Source: Sphingomonas ginsenosidivorax
GTDB lineage: Bacteria > Pseudomonadota > Alphaproteobacteria > Sphingomonadales > Sphingomonadaceae
Direction of reading: 5' to 3'
DNA length: 64,000 nt
Assembly (NCBI RefSeq): GCF_007995065.1
Contig: NZ_VOQR01000001.1
Span: 3,724,501 to 3,788,500 of the forward strand
Positions 27,614-37,505 of this stretch are shown here, piece by piece. The position numbers were made by a program, and so were the translations under genes. A model generated the notes under the pieces. That model saw only the letters and a program-made list of their open reading frames with translations, had not been told where the DNA came from and did not search any database. Numbering within the stretch: the first letter of the stretch is position 1; every line of letters starts with the position of its first letter.

Positions 27614-28119
27614 TTCGGTTTCCCGCCCGGCTTGCCGCCGGGCCGCACGGGGGTGGTGGGGCCGTTCGCATCGATCGGCCGCGTCTTGAACGTCAGCAGT
27701 TCGGCACGCGACAGCGCGCCGTCTCGGTTGACGTCCCAGCGCGAGAACAGCCGCGCGAACTGGCCCTGCAGCTCGACCAGCGTGATCCGGTTGTCGCCGT
27801 CGCGATCGACGTCATAGGGCGCAGGCAGTGCGGTCCGGTCGCCGAGCCAGCGCAGCGCCCAGTCGGAATAGCCGAGATAGCCGATCGATCCCGACGCCCC
27901 CCCGGACGCTGCGGTGTCTGTCCCGGCGAAGCTGCGCGCGACGCACGCCGACAGCTCGGCCCGCGTGACGAGCGCATCGGCATCGGCATCGCAGGCAGCG
28001 GCGAACATCGCGGCGGGTTCGACGACGATCGTGGCCGGCGTCTGCGGTGTCGCCTTTGGCGGCGCGACCACGACGATCTCGGGCGCCACCTGCAGCAGCG
28101 CGAGCGCGAACAGCATCAT
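27610..28119 (-). CDS. EF-hand domain protein between queA and tgt
   Basis: 169 residues. The N-terminus ([20 protein letters not shown]) is a probable signal or anchor. Three 12-residue EF-hand loops are visible: [24 protein letters not shown] and [12 protein letters not shown], each with Asp at 1, 3 (or Asn) and 5 and Glu at 12, so calcium binding is likely. The last 20 residues are Pro/Gly/Lys-rich. It overlaps queA and tgt by four bases each. Why a probably exported calcium-binding protein sits inside the queuosine unit is unclear; no functional link is known to me. Confidence 0.85.
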   Translation of the reverse strand: MMLFALALLQVAPEIVVVAPPKATPQTPATIVVEPAAMFAAACDADADALVTRAELSACVARSFAGTDTAASGGASGSIGYLGYSDWALRWLGDRTALPAPYDVDRDGDNRITLVELQGQFARLFSRWDVNRDGALSRAELLTFKTRPIDANGPTTPVRPGGKPGGKPK

Positions 28120-29141
28120 GGCAGCAGCAACGATGCGTCACCATAGCTGTAGAACCGATAGCCCTTCGCGATGGCATGGGCGTACGCCGCTTGCATCCGC
28201 TCACGCCCCATCAGCGCCGAGACCAGCATGAACAGCGTCGAGCGCGGCAGATGGAAATTGCTCATCAGCCCGTCGATCCCGCGGAAGCGGTAGCCCGGCG
28301 TGATGAATATCGACGTGTCGCCGTCGAACGGCCGGATCACGCCGTCTGCATCGGTCGCACTCTCGATCAGGCGCAGCGACGTCGTGCCGACCGCGATCAC
28401 GCGCCCGCCGGCCGTGCGCACCGCGTTGAGCCGGTCCGCGGTCGCCGCGTCGATCCGGCCCCATTCGGCGTGCATCCTGTGGTCCGCGGTGTCGGTCGCC
28501 TTGACCGGCAGGAACGTGCCTGCGCCGACGTGGAGCGTCAGCGTCGCATGGCCGATCCCCGCCGCCGCGAGCGCGGCCATCAGCGCGGGCGTGAAGTGCA
28601 GCGCCGCGGTGGGGGCGGCGACCGCGCCCGGCTCCGCGGCGAACATCGTCTGGTAGTCCGCCGCGTCGCGCTCGTCGGTCGGGCGCTTGCCCGCGATATA
28701 GGGCGGCAGCGGCATGTGCCCGGCGCGCTCGAGCAGCAGTTCGACCGGTTCGTCGCCCGCGAAGTCGAGCGCGTAGCTGCCGTCCTCCTCGCGATCCACC
28801 GCCGCGGCGCTGACACCGTTGCCGAAGTCGATGACGTCGCCGTCGCGCAGCCGCCGCGCGTTGCGCACGAACGCGCGCCAGCGCCGCGGCCCCTCGCGCT
28901 TGTGCAGCGTCGCGCCGATCTTCGCGTCGCCGCGCCGCCCGTCGAGCTGCGCCGGGATCACCCGCGTGTCGTTGAACACGAGCAGATCGCCGCGGCGGAG
29001 CAGGCCCGGCAGGTCCGCGACGCCGGCATCGCGCGTCGCGTCGCCGTCGAGCACCAGCATCCGCGCCGCATCGCGCGGCGCCGCGGGGCGGAGCGCGATA
29101 CGGTCGGTCGGCAGGTCGAAGTCGAAAAGGTCGACGTTCAC
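28116..29141 (-). CDS. queA: S-adenosylmethionine:tRNA ribosyltransferase-isomerase QueA
   Basis: 341 residues. QueA transfers the ribosyl group of SAM to preQ1-modified tRNA to make epoxyqueuosine. The start [20 protein letters not shown], then [48 protein letters not shown] and the ending [19 protein letters not shown] are characteristic. It overlaps the EF-hand gene by four bases. Its substrate comes from Tgt, encoded two genes downstream, and its cofactor from MetK. Confidence 0.97.
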   Translation of the reverse strand: MNVDLFDFDLPTDRIALRPAAPRDAARMLVLDGDATRDAGVADLPGLLRRGDLLVFNDTRVIPAQLDGRRGDAKIGATLHKREGPRRWRAFVRNARRLRDGDVIDFGNGVSAAAVDREEDGSYALDFAGDEPVELLLERAGHMPLPPYIAGKRPTDERDAADYQTMFAAEPGAVAAPTAALHFTPALMAALAAAGIGHATLTLHVGAGTFLPVKATDTADHRMHAEWGRIDAATADRLNAVRTAGGRVIAVGTTSLRLIESATDADGVIRPFDGDTSIFITPGYRFRGIDGLMSNFHLPRSTLFMLVSALMGRERMQAAYAHAIAKGYRFYSYGDASLLLP

Positions 29142-29145
29142 CGGA

Positions 29146-29868
29146 TCACTTCTTCGCAGCGGCCTTCTTCGCCGGCGCCTTGGCCGGTGCCAGCTTGGGC
29201 TTGGCGACGCCCGGCCCGGTCTTCGTCCCCGGCAGCGTCACCGGTGCGCCCAGGCTGGCGGCAGCGGCGGGCGCGCCCGCGGCATAGGCCGGCGGGTTGT
29301 CCGCGGCGATATAGGCGTGGACGATCCGCGACGGGCTCGCGGGCGGCTCGCCGCGCTCGATCGCGTCGACATATTGCATGCCGTCGATCACGCGCCCGAA
29401 CACGGTGTACTTCTTGTCGAGCGCGAGGCGCGGCTGGAAGACGATGAAGAACTGGCTGTTCGCGCTGTCCTCCTTGTCCGATCGCGCCGCCGATACCGCG
29501 CCGCGGACGTGCGGCAGATAGTTGAACTCGGCCTTCACGTCGGGGAGCTGCGAGCCGCCGGTACCGTCGCCCTTGGGGTCGCCGCCCTGCGCCATGAAGC
29601 CGTCGATCACGCGGTGGAAGGCGAGGCCGTCATAGAAATGCTGGCGCGTCAGCGTCTTGATCCGCTCGACCATCAGCGGCGCGACATCGGGGCGCAGCCA
29701 GATCGTCACGCGACCGCCGGTCGACAGGTCGAGCAGCAGCAGATTCTGCGTGTCGGTCGTCAGCGGCGGCGTCTTGCGGACGGCGGCGTTCGGGTCCGTG
29801 ATCTGGGCGCTGGCCGGCACCGCGATCAGGCAGCCGAGCAACGCAAACATACCGGCGAAAAAGCGCAT
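29146..29868 (-). CDS. Peptidyl-prolyl cis-trans isomerase, cyclophilin type, exported
   Basis: 240 residues. A signal peptide ([20 protein letters not shown]) is followed by a cyclophilin domain with [40 protein letters not shown] and [12 protein letters not shown]. The C-terminal 50 residues are a low-complexity Ala/Pro/Lys tail ([18 protein letters not shown]). It folds proteins in the periplasm. The ATG at 29868 starts the signal peptide and is preferred to one 19 codons upstream. The gene is four bases from queA and belongs to the coaD-ppi-queA-tgt order often seen in sphingomonads. Confidence 0.9.
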   Translation of the reverse strand: MRFFAGMFALLGCLIAVPASAQITDPNAAVRKTPPLTTDTQNLLLLDLSTGGRVTIWLRPDVAPLMVERIKTLTRQHFYDGLAFHRVIDGFMAQGGDPKGDGTGGSQLPDVKAEFNYLPHVRGAVSAARSDKEDSANSQFFIVFQPRLALDKKYTVFGRVIDGMQYVDAIERGEPPASPSRIVHAYIAADNPPAYAAGAPAAAASLGAPVTLPGTKTGPGVAKPKLAPAKAPAKKAAAKK

Positions 29869-29945
29869 CGAATTCACACTCGCATAAGGATGCCGCCGCT
29901 TAGAGCAAATCGGCGGTTGCGCCAATCTGAACGTGCGTGGGCGAC

Positions 29946-30449
29946 CTAGCTGCCCTTGCGGCCGATCGTCGCCACCCGCGCCACGACTTCGGCGCTCACC
30001 GTCGCGGGGACGAACTTGGCGATGTCGCCGCCGTACAGCGCGATTTCCTTGACCAGCCGGCTGGCGATCGGCTGCAGCGCGACATCGGCCATCAGGAACA
30101 CGGTCTCGACGCGCGGGTTGATCTGCTGGTTCATCCCCGCCATCTGATATTCATATTCGAAGTCGGCGACCGCGCGCAGCCCGCGGACGATGACCTTGGC
30201 CCCTTCGCGCTCGGCAAAGTCCATCAGCAGCGAATCGAACGCGACGACATGGATGTCGCCGCCGATCGGTGCGACTTCGCGGCGGACCATCGCCAGCCGC
30301 TCCTCCAGCGTGAACATCGGCGACTTGGAGGCGTTCGTCGTGACTCCGACGACCAGCTTGTCGACCAGCTTCGCACCGCGCCGGATGATATCCATATGGC
30401 CGAGCGTCACGGGATCGAACGTCCCGGGATAGACACCGATGCGCGTCAT
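29946..30449 (-). CDS. coaD: Phosphopantetheine adenylyltransferase CoaD
   Basis: 167 residues. CoaD makes dephospho-coenzyme A from phosphopantetheine and ATP in the coenzyme A pathway. The start TRIGVYPGTFDPVTLGHMDI carries the nucleotidyltransferase T/HxGH motif, followed by VVGVTTNASKSPMFTLEERL and, near the end, ASRLVKEIALYGGDIAKFVP. Length and motifs are normal. It begins nine bases after the ispA stop and is read in the same direction. Confidence 0.97.
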   Translation of the reverse strand: MTRIGVYPGTFDPVTLGHMDIIRRGAKLVDKLVVGVTTNASKSPMFTLEERLAMVRREVAPIGGDIHVVAFDSLLMDFAEREGAKVIVRGLRAVADFEYEYQMAGMNQQINPRVETVFLMADVALQPIASRLVKEIALYGGDIAKFVPATVSAEVVARVATIGRKGS

Positions 30450-30458
30450 GGCGTGTTC

Positions 30459-31358
30459 CTAGCGATCGCGTTCGAGGACGAAGCGCGCGATGTCGCGCAG
30501 CAGGTCGGCTTCGGTGCCATAGGCGTGGAGGTGCGCGATCGCCTGGTCGACCAGCATCCGCGCCTGTTCGCGCGCGCGCTCGGCACCGAGCAGCGTCAGG
30601 AACGTCTCCTTGCCCGCCACCTCGTCCTTGCGCAGCTTCTTGCCTGCCAGCGCCTCGTCGCCCTCGGCGTCGAGCAGGTCGTCGGCGATCTGGAAGGCGA
30701 GGCCCAGGTCGTGCGCATAGCCGCGCAGCCCGACCCGGCCGGCGGGCGGCACGCGGCCGAGGATCGCACCGGCCTCGACCGCCGCGGAGATTAGCGCGCC
30801 GGTCTTCAACTGCTGCAACCGCGTGACGGTTTGCAGGTCGAAGCGCGACCCCTCCGCCTTCAGGTCCATCATCTGGCCGCCCGCCATCCCGCTCGGCCCG
30901 GCAGCGCGGGCGAGATCGAGCACCAGGTCGGCGCGCACGAACGGGTCGGGCAGCACGTCGGAATCCGCCAGCCACTCGAACGCCAGCGCATGCAGGCAGT
31001 CGCCCGCCAGGATCGCGCACGCCTCGCCATACACCTTGTGCACGGTCGGCTTGCCGCGGCGCATGTCGTCGTCGTCCATCGCCGGCAGGTCGTCGTGGAT
31101 CAGCGAATAGACGTGGATCGCCTCCAGCGCGGTCGCGGCACGCGCGGCGCATGCGCGGTCGACGTCGAACAGCGTCGCGGTCGCGAACAGCAGCAACGGG
31201 CGCAGCCGCTTGCCGCCGCCCATCGCCGCATGCCGCATCGCGCGGTAGAGGTCGGCGCGGGGATCGTCGGGAACCGCGAGCAGCACGTCGAACTGCCGGT
31301 CGATCTCGACCGAGACCTCGGCGATGGCGGCGTCGAGGCGTGCGGACATCGTGGTCAT
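30459..31358 (-). CDS. ispA: Polyprenyl (farnesyl/geranylgeranyl) diphosphate synthase
   Basis: 299 residues. The first aspartate-rich motif DDLPAMDDDDMRRGKPTVH and the second, ADDLLDAEGD, mark a trans-prenyl chain synthase that condenses isopentenyl diphosphate with allylic diphosphates. Residues before the first motif (ALEAIHVYSLIH) and the xseB neighbour favour an FPP synthase (IspA), supplying ubiquinone, undecaprenol and carotenoids. Chain length is not certain from sequence alone. Its ATG immediately follows the xseB stop codon, an arrangement (xseB-ispA) common in proteobacteria. Confidence 0.92.
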   Translation of the reverse strand: MTTMSARLDAAIAEVSVEIDRQFDVLLAVPDDPRADLYRAMRHAAMGGGKRLRPLLLFATATLFDVDRACAARAATALEAIHVYSLIHDDLPAMDDDDMRRGKPTVHKVYGEACAILAGDCLHALAFEWLADSDVLPDPFVRADLVLDLARAAGPSGMAGGQMMDLKAEGSRFDLQTVTRLQQLKTGALISAAVEAGAILGRVPPAGRVGLRGYAHDLGLAFQIADDLLDAEGDEALAGKKLRKDEVAGKETFLTLLGAERAREQARMLVDQAIAHLHAYGTEADLLRDIARFVLERDR

Positions 31359-31598
31359 TCAGCCGGCCGCGAACGGGCGGACGCCGGCGGGCTTGCCCTC
31401 GCCGTCGAGCCGGATCGCCTCGATCCGCGCCTGTGCCGCGTCGAGCCGGTCGGCGCAGCGCTGGCGCAACCGGTTGCCGCGTTCGTAGAGTTCGATCGCC
31501 TGCTGCAGCGGCGTCTCGCCGCTTTCCAGCTGGCCGACGATCGCCTCAAGATTCTTCAGTGCATCCTCGAACGAGAGGTCTTCGATCGGCGTTTCCAT
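31359..31598 (-). CDS. xseB: Exodeoxyribonuclease VII small subunit XseB
   Basis: 79 residues. The family core LSFEDALKNLEAIVGQLESG followed by TPLQQAIELYERGNRLRQRC is intact. XseB joins XseA to form exonuclease VII, which degrades single-stranded DNA. The large subunit is not in the window. The ATG at 31598 begins METPIEDLSFE and is chosen over one 12 codons upstream. The stop touches the ispA start. Confidence 0.95.
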   Translation of the reverse strand: METPIEDLSFEDALKNLEAIVGQLESGETPLQQAIELYERGNRLRQRCADRLDAAQARIEAIRLDGEGKPAGVRPFAAG

Positions 31599-31646
31599 GG
31601 CGTCGCTATGGCGCAGGCGCGCAACGGGGGTCAAGGCGCGCGGTGG

Positions 31647-31847
31647 TTACCGCAGGCGATCCACCGTCCAGGTGTACAGGACCGAGACGCCGACCAGCCC
31701 CAGGTCGACCGCGGCCTGCATCTGGTGCGGCGACGGATCGCGGACGTCGTGCGTGATCAGCCGGAAGTCCGCGGTCGGATGCCGCACGCCGACCAACGCC
31801 AGTCCCAGCACCGCCACGCCCAACGCCACTCGCCGATTGCGCGTCAT
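31647..31847 (-). CDS. Small hypothetical membrane protein
   Basis: 66 residues. One predicted membrane helix near the N-terminus (RRVALGVAVLGLALVGV) and a second hydrophobic stretch near the end (AAVDLGLVGVSVLYTWTV). Family unknown. The ATG at 31847 has GGGAG seven bases upstream, which supports a real gene despite the small size. It sits between the diguanylate cyclase gene and xseB on the same strand. Confidence 0.6.
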   Translation of the reverse strand: MTRNRRVALGVAVLGLALVGVRHPTADFRLITHDVRDPSPHQMQAAVDLGLVGVSVLYTWTVDRLR

Positions 31848-31928
31848 CTCGAATCTCCCAGAGTTCCGGTCACCGCGTGCTGGATGCGCCTGGCGCGCCG
31901 CGATGGCAAGTATCGGCGCAAGGGAAGG

Positions 31929-33596
31929 TCAGGCGGCCAGGCTTTCGGCGGCGCGCGACCGGTCGCGCCCGGCGGCCTTGGCCGCGAACAGCGCGCGGTC
32001 GGCGTTGCAGTACAGCCGCTTCCAGTCGGTCTCGCGCCGCATCGGGCCGATGCAGGTGCCGATGCTCGCCGTGACGGTGATGTCGAACGGCATGCGTTCG
32101 CGGCGCAGCGCGGCGAGGATCGTCTCGGACACCAGCGGCGACGCGGCGTGCGTGACGATCGCGAATTCCTCGCCGCCGATCCGCGCGACCAGCGCGTCGG
32201 CCGGCGCCGCCATGCGCAGCGCGCGGGCGACGACGCGCAGCACCTCGTCGCCGCCGTCATGGCCGATCGTGTCGTTGACCGCCTTGAAATGGTCGATGTC
32301 GATGATCAGCAGCGCTTGGTCGCCCTCGCGCCCGATCGCGCCCGCCAGGAACGACCGCCGGTTGAGCAGCCCGGTCAGCGGATCGGTGTCGGCGAGCAGC
32401 CGAGCCGCGCTCTCCTGGATGCGCGCCTCGTCGCGTTCGCGGCTCAGCAGGCGGATGCGATAGGCGATCGCGACGCTCGACAGCATCGCCTCGAACATCA
32501 TCGAGATCGTCGTCGACTGGTCGATCCAGAAATTCCACCCGATCAGGTTCGCCGCGCTGGCGATCCGCAGGCTGGCGAACGCGATCGGCGCGCCCCATGC
32601 GAGCGCGAACAGCCACAGATACGTGCTGCGGTGCCGCCAGGCCCGGACCAGCACCGCCGCCACCAGCATCGGCAACAGCAGATAGGTGGCCAGCACGACA
32701 TGATCGAGCAGGACGATCCGCGTCGGCGCCAGCGTGACATAGGCGATCGTCGTCACCGCGAGACCGCCCACGACGATGTCCGCGGCGCGGCTCAGCCAGC
32801 CCTCGAACACCCTGTGTTCGAAGAACGCACGGGCGAACACGACCGCCGCGATCGACGACGCCGCCAGCAGCACCGCGTTGATCCGCAGCCGGACATTGTT
32901 GTTCACATCGGGCATCCATTGCCCCAGCGCGCCCGACGAGCTGATCGCATAGCCGAGCAGGCACAGCAGCAGCACGCAATAGGTCGGCTGGAACGACTGG
33001 CGGAGCGCCCCCCACAAGGCGAGATTGTAGATGATCAGCGCGATCGCCATCCCCGCGAACGCGCCATACAGCATCGCGAGCAGCATTTCGGACGCGGTCT
33101 GCTCGGCATCGGTGGCCAGCACCGCGCCGAGCAGGATCCCGCGCATGTTCGCGGCGCCTTCGACATGCCACAACAGCCGGACGGGACGCGCGGCGTGGGC
33201 GGGCAGCGGCAGCGACAGCGTCGCGCCGAGGCGCAGGAAATGCCCGGCATTGGCGCTGCTGAACCCGGTGCGGGCGACATGGCCGTCGGCATAGAGGATG
33301 TGGAGCGTCACCGCGTCCTGCCACAGGCTGGCGATCCGGGCGTTCAGTCCGCCGGACGCGATGTCGCGGGGCAGCGGTTGCGAGAGCGCCCAGTAATCAC
33401 CCGATCCGAACCGGTTCTGCGGCGTCGTACAGTCGAACCGTTCGGGATGCGCGAGCAGCGTGGCGGCGTCGTCGCCCGCCGATGCGGCTGCAATGCACAC
33501 CGCGACGGGTGTCTTGGCGAAGGCAGGAGAAGCGGCGCATGTCAGCATGACCGCCAAGGCCCCGAACCACCATGTGAACACGCGTCGCCAACTCAT
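31929..33596 (-). CDS. Diguanylate cyclase with 7TMR-DISM sensor (GGDEF)
   Basis: 555 residues. A signal peptide is followed by a periplasmic 7TMR-DISM-type domain (about 30-175), seven membrane helices (about 180-385) and a cytoplasmic GGDEF domain with DPLTGLLNRRSF, DIDHFKAVNDTIGHDGGDEV and the active site RIGGEEF. It should make cyclic di-GMP in response to an envelope signal, perhaps a sugar or lipid, which this sensor class detects. The RxxD inhibitory site is absent: the four residues five positions before GGEEF are PADA, so product inhibition is unlikely. A 160-base gap separates it from clpA upstream. Confidence 0.92.
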   Translation of the reverse strand: MSWRRVFTWWFGALAVMLTCAASPAFAKTPVAVCIAAASAGDDAATLLAHPERFDCTTPQNRFGSGDYWALSQPLPRDIASGGLNARIASLWQDAVTLHILYADGHVARTGFSSANAGHFLRLGATLSLPLPAHAARPVRLLWHVEGAANMRGILLGAVLATDAEQTASEMLLAMLYGAFAGMAIALIIYNLALWGALRQSFQPTYCVLLLCLLGYAISSSGALGQWMPDVNNNVRLRINAVLLAASSIAAVVFARAFFEHRVFEGWLSRAADIVVGGLAVTTIAYVTLAPTRIVLLDHVVLATYLLLPMLVAAVLVRAWRHRSTYLWLFALAWGAPIAFASLRIASAANLIGWNFWIDQSTTISMMFEAMLSSVAIAYRIRLLSRERDEARIQESAARLLADTDPLTGLLNRRSFLAGAIGREGDQALLIIDIDHFKAVNDTIGHDGGDEVLRVVARALRMAAPADALVARIGGEEFAIVTHAASPLVSETILAALRRERMPFDITVTASIGTCIGPMRRETDWKRLYCNADRALFAAKAAGRDRSRAAESLAA

Positions 33597-33711
33597 GGCG
33601 TATCGCTAGCGTAATGATCGAAAACGAACAGTAAACGGGATCAGATTACCTCGAATTGGTTCTCAGGCCCGGGGCAGGGGGCGCGCAGCAGCGGCGCGCG
33701 GCGCAAAAAAA

Positions 33712-33738
33712 GGCCCGGCTGCATCGCAACCGGGCCTC
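33712..33738 (-). terminator. Terminator after clpA
   Basis: AGGCCCGG at 33712-33719 pairs with CCGGGCCT at 33731-33738. Read on the minus strand the stem is followed by seven T (33706-33712). It is 20 bases downstream of the clpA stop. Confidence 0.85.
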
Positions 33739-33757
33739 ATCGCCTGTTTCGTAGCAA

Positions 33758-36073
33758 TTATTCCGCCTCGACGGGCTCGCTCTTGCCCTTTTTCTTGGGC
33801 TTCTTCGGCGCCGCGGACTCGATCGCGAACGACAGCGCGCCGTCCTTCATCTTCACCGTCACCTCGCCGCCATGGACCAGCTTGCCGAACAGCAGTTCCT
33901 CGGCGAGCGGCTGCTTGATCTTCTCCTGGATCAGGCGGCCCATCGGGCGTGCGCCGTACAGCTTGTCATAGCCCTTCTCGGTCAACCAGGCGCGCGACGC
34001 ATCGTCGAGCTGGATGTGCACGCCGCGATCGGCCAGCTGCAGCTCAAGCTGGAGGATGAACTTGTCCACCACGCGGGCGACCACGGTCGTCGGCAGGTAT
34101 CCGAACGGCACGATCGAATCGAGGCGGTTGCGGAATTCCGGCGTGAACATCTTCTGCACCGCCTGCTCGTCCTCGCCTTCCCGAGTAAGGTTTCCGAAGC
34201 CGACCGTCTCGCGCGCCATGTCGCTGGCGCCCGCATTGGTCGTCATGATCAGGATGACGTTGCGGAAATCGACCGACTTGCCGTGCTGGTCGGTCAGCCG
34301 CCCGTTGTCCATCACCTGCAACAGGATGTTGAACAGGTCGGGATGCGCCTTCTCGATCTCGTCGAGCAGCAGCACGCAGTGCGGCTGCTGGTCGACCGCG
34401 TCGGTCAGCAGGCCGCCCTGGTCGAACCCGACATAGCCCGGGGGCGCACCGATCAGCCGGCTGACCGAATGGCGCTCCATATATTCGGACATGTCGAACC
34501 GCTGGAGCGGGATGCCGAGGATGGTCGCCAGCTGGCGCGCGACCTCGGTCTTGCCCACGCCCGTCGGGCCGGTGAACAGATAGTTGCCGATCGGCTTGTC
34601 CGGATCGCGCAGGCCAGCCCGGCTCAGCTTGATCGCCGAGGACAGCAGCTCGATCGCCTTGTCCTGTCCGAACACCACGCGCTTCAGATCGGTCTCGAGG
34701 CTCGCGAGGCTCTTCTTGTCGTCGGTCGACACGCTCTTCGGCGGGATGCGCGCCATCGTCGCGATGACGAGCTCGATCTCCTTGGGCGTGATCGTCTTCT
34801 TGCGCTTGTTCGCAGGCACCAGCATCTGCATCGCGCCGACCTCGTCGATCACGTCGATCGCCTTGTCCGGCAGCTTGCGGTCGTTGATGTAGCGCGCCGA
34901 CAGCTCGACCGCGGCCTTGATCGCGTCGGGCGTGTACTTGACCGAATGATGGTCCTCGAACGCCGAGCGCAAGCCCGTCAGGATCTTGATCGTGTCCTCG
35001 ACGGTCGGCTCGTTGACGTCGATCTTCTGGAAGCGCCGCAGCAGCGCGCGGTCCTTCTCGAAGTGGTTGCGGAACTCCTTGTACGTGGTCGACCCGATGC
35101 AGCGGATGGTGCCGCCCGACAGCGCGGGCTTCAGCAGGTTCGACGCGTCCATCGCGCCGCCGCTCGTCGCGCCGGCGCCGATCACGGTGTGGATCTCGTC
35201 GATGAACAGCACCGCGTGCGGCAGCTTCTCGAGCTCGTTGACGACCGCCTTCAGCCGCTCCTCGAAGTCGCCGCGATAGCGCGTGCCGGCGAGCAATGCG
35301 CCCATGTCGAGCGAATAGATCACCGCGGGCAGCAGCACGTCGGGCACCTCGCCCTCGACGATCTTGCGCGCCAGCCCTTCCGCGATGGCGGTCTTGCCGA
35401 CGCCGGGGTCCCCCACATAGAGCGGGTTGTTCTTCGACCGGCGGCACAGGATCTGGATCGTGCGGTCCACCTCGGGGCCACGACCGATCAACGGATCGAC
35501 CTTGCCGTTCTTGGCCTTCTCGTTGAGATCGACCGTGAACTGCTTGAGTGCGCTTTCCGTCTTGCCCTTCTCCTGTCCCTTCGCGGGTTTCTCGTCCTCG
35601 GCGCCCTTGGGGGGCGTCGCGTCCGTGGCGGTGCCACCCTTGCCGACGCCGTGGCTGATGAAGCTGACGGCATCGAGGCGGCTCATGTCCTGCTGCTGCA
35701 GGAAATAGACGGCATAGCTCTCGCGCTCGCTGAACAGCGCGACGAGGACGTTGGCCCCGGTCACTTCGTCGCGACCCGAGGACTGGACGTGCAGGATCGC
35801 GCGCTGGACGACGCGCTGGAACCCGCTGGTCGGCGAGGGGTCGGTCGCGGCGTCGACCTTCAGCGCGTCGAGTTCGGTGTCGAGATAGTGCGCGACCGTG
35901 GTCTTCAGCTCGCCGATGTCGACGCTGCACGCGCTCATCACCTTCGACGCATGTTCGTCGTCGATCAGCGCGAGCAGCAGATGTTCGAGCGTCGCATATT
36001 CGTGGCGGCGCGAGGACGCGGCCTCGAGCGCCTTGTGCAGCGTGGTCTCGAGGGCGGGTGCAAATGATGGCAT
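33758..36073 (-). CDS. clpA: ATP-dependent Clp protease ATP-binding subunit ClpA
   Basis: 771 residues. ClpA is the unfoldase partner of ClpP. The N-domain ([40 protein letters not shown]) is followed by two AAA+ modules with Walker A motifs [15 protein letters not shown] (about residue 218) and [15 protein letters not shown] (about 498), Walker [16 protein letters not shown] and a C-terminal ClpP-contact loop region. A Lys/Pro-rich tail ([15 protein letters not shown]) ends it. GGAG lies eight bases before the ATG. clpS, often next to clpA, is not present upstream; a DUF1192 gene begins instead. Confidence 0.97.
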   Translation of the reverse strand: MPSFAPALETTLHKALEAASSRRHEYATLEHLLLALIDDEHASKVMSACSVDIGELKTTVAHYLDTELDALKVDAATDPSPTSGFQRVVQRAILHVQSSGRDEVTGANVLVALFSERESYAVYFLQQQDMSRLDAVSFISHGVGKGGTATDATPPKGAEDEKPAKGQEKGKTESALKQFTVDLNEKAKNGKVDPLIGRGPEVDRTIQILCRRSKNNPLYVGDPGVGKTAIAEGLARKIVEGEVPDVLLPAVIYSLDMGALLAGTRYRGDFEERLKAVVNELEKLPHAVLFIDEIHTVIGAGATSGGAMDASNLLKPALSGGTIRCIGSTTYKEFRNHFEKDRALLRRFQKIDVNEPTVEDTIKILTGLRSAFEDHHSVKYTPDAIKAAVELSARYINDRKLPDKAIDVIDEVGAMQMLVPANKRKKTITPKEIELVIATMARIPPKSVSTDDKKSLASLETDLKRVVFGQDKAIELLSSAIKLSRAGLRDPDKPIGNYLFTGPTGVGKTEVARQLATILGIPLQRFDMSEYMERHSVSRLIGAPPGYVGFDQGGLLTDAVDQQPHCVLLLDEIEKAHPDLFNILLQVMDNGRLTDQHGKSVDFRNVILIMTTNAGASDMARETVGFGNLTREGEDEQAVQKMFTPEFRNRLDSIVPFGYLPTTVVARVVDKFILQLELQLADRGVHIQLDDASRAWLTEKGYDKLYGARPMGRLIQEKIKQPLAEELLFGKLVHGGEVTVKMKDGALSFAIESAAPKKPKKKGKSEPVEAE

Positions 36074-36204
36074 TTACAATACTCCAGTCGGGCCGCGAAG
36101 ACGCAGGCCCTTTGCAACCATGTCGGGATTGAAGAGGCGCGCATCAAGCACTTGAAACCGGCATCGGTCGCGCCTTGTATCGGGCGTGCCAGAGGCCGGC
36201 CTGC

Positions 36205-36399
36205 TCACCGCCTGAATAGCTCGTCGGCGGTTGCGCGGTGGTTAACGGCGCGGTCTTTTCGGAGCTGGCAGCGCGCGATCTCGCCCTGCAGCACGGTGAT
36301 CCGCGCATCCAGCTCGGCGACCGACAGCGGATCGAGGTCCTGGCGCACCAGGGCGTCGAGCAGGTCGTCGGGACGCGATGGGGTATCGTCCGGGTCCAT
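36205..36399 (-). CDS. DUF1192 family small protein
   Basis: 64 residues. The sequence DPDDTPSRPDDLLDALVRQD then LDPLSVAELDARITVLQGEI matches the small DUF1192 family of alphaproteobacteria: an acidic start, DLDPLSVxEL, then a coiled-coil helix. The function is unknown. GGAG lies four bases before the ATG. It diverges from the quinone oxidoreductase gene across a 69-base gap and, on its other side, is 131 bases upstream of clpA on the same strand. Confidence 0.88.
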   Translation of the reverse strand: MDPDDTPSRPDDLLDALVRQDLDPLSVAELDARITVLQGEIARCQLRKDRAVNHRATADELFRR

Positions 36400-36468
36400 T
36401 ACGCTCCAACGTTGACCCGCACCGGGCGCATGTCAATAAGGCGGCAAGCATACAGGGTAGTTCGAGCG

Positions 36469-37482
36469 ATGATTATAGAAGACCAGAGCATCCCTGACGT
36501 CATGAAGGCGATCGATCCGTCGGAGCCCGGCGGTCCGGAGGTGCTGGTGCTGGTCGACCGGCCGGTGCCCCGGCCCGGTGCCGGCGAGGTGCTGGTCAGG
36601 ATCGCGGCCGCGGGCGTCAACCGCCCCGACGTGCTCCAACGCAAGGGCGGCTATCCGCCGCCAAGGGGCGCGCCGTCGATCCCGGGGCTCGAGATCGCAG
36701 GCGTCATCGTCGCGGTCGGCGAGGGCGTCGGCCCCGAGCAACTGGGGCAGAGCGTGTGCGCGCTGCTCGCGGGTGGCGGCTATGCCGAATATGCCGTGGT
36801 CGCGGCGGGCCAGTGCCTGCCCGTCCCCGAGGGCATGTCGATGGCCGAGGCCGCGGCGGTCCCCGAGACGCTGTTCACGGTGTGGACCAATCTCTTCGAG
36901 CGCGCCTATGCGACCGAGGGCGACACGGTGCTCGTCCATGGCGGGACCAGCGGCATCGGCACGATGGCGATCTCGCTGTGCGGGCTGTTCGGGATCGACA
37001 TCATCGTCACCGCAGGGTCCGACTCGAAATGCCAGGCCGCGCTTGGGCTTGGGGCGACGCATGCGATCAACTACAAGACCGAGGATTTCGTCGAGCGGGT
37101 GAAGGCGATCACCGGCGGCAAGGGCGTCGCCGCGGTGCTCGACATGGTCGGCGGCGACTATCTGCCGCGTAACCTCAAATGCCTCGCCGAGGATGGCCGC
37201 CACGTCTCGATCGCGGTGCAGGGCGGCCCGACCGCGACGATCGAGATCTTCGACATCATGCGCCGCCGGCTGACGCTGACCGGATCGACGCTGCGCCCGC
37301 GCGATGCCGCGTTCAAGTCGCTGGTCGCCGACGAACTGTCGCGCACCGTCTGGCCGCATGTCGAGGCGGGCAAGCTCAAGCCCGTCATGGACCGCAGCTT
37401 CCCCTTCGCCGAAGCCCCGGCGGCGCATGCACGGATGGAGGCGGGCGATCATGTCGGCAAGATCGTGCTGACGATGGCCTGA
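36469..37482 (+). CDS. NAD(P)H quinone oxidoreductase / zinc-independent MDR family protein (PIG3-like)
   Basis: 337 residues. The medium-chain reductase fold is shown by AAGVNRPDVLQRKGGYPPPR, PGLEIAGVIVAVGEGV, VPETLFTVWTNLFERAY and the NADPH-binding VLVHGGTSGIGTMAISLCGL. The Cys/His zinc ligands of alcohol dehydrogenases are absent, which marks the quinone oxidoreductase/PIG3 branch. It reduces quinones or enals with NADPH in the cytoplasm. The ATG at 36469 gives an N-terminal extension typical of sphingomonad members before MKAIDPSEPGG; an ATG at 36502 is an alternative. Confidence 0.9.
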   Translation: MIIEDQSIPDVMKAIDPSEPGGPEVLVLVDRPVPRPGAGEVLVRIAAAGVNRPDVLQRKGGYPPPRGAPSIPGLEIAGVIVAVGEGVGPEQLGQSVCALLAGGGYAEYAVVAAGQCLPVPEGMSMAEAAAVPETLFTVWTNLFERAYATEGDTVLVHGGTSGIGTMAISLCGLFGIDIIVTAGSDSKCQAALGLGATHAINYKTEDFVERVKAITGGKGVAAVLDMVGGDYLPRNLKCLAEDGRHVSIAVQGGPTATIEIFDIMRRRLTLTGSTLRPRDAAFKSLVADELSRTVWPHVEAGKLKPVMDRSFPFAEAPAAHARMEAGDHVGKIVLTMA

Positions 37483-37505
37483 TCCGCGCTGCCTTGCGTG
37501 CGCCC

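Noticed and set aside
30831..33614. A 927-codon open frame on the plus strand across ispA, xseB and the cyclase gene
   Set aside because: It crosses three well-supported genes on the other strand and consists of Arg/Gln/Asp-rich low-complexity sequence.
33872..36067. A 731-codon open frame on the plus strand opposite clpA
   Set aside because: A mirror of the clpA codons with no family match.
36074..36204. clpS upstream of clpA
   Set aside because: The 131-base gap has no open frame of suitable size or motif; clpS must be elsewhere or absent.
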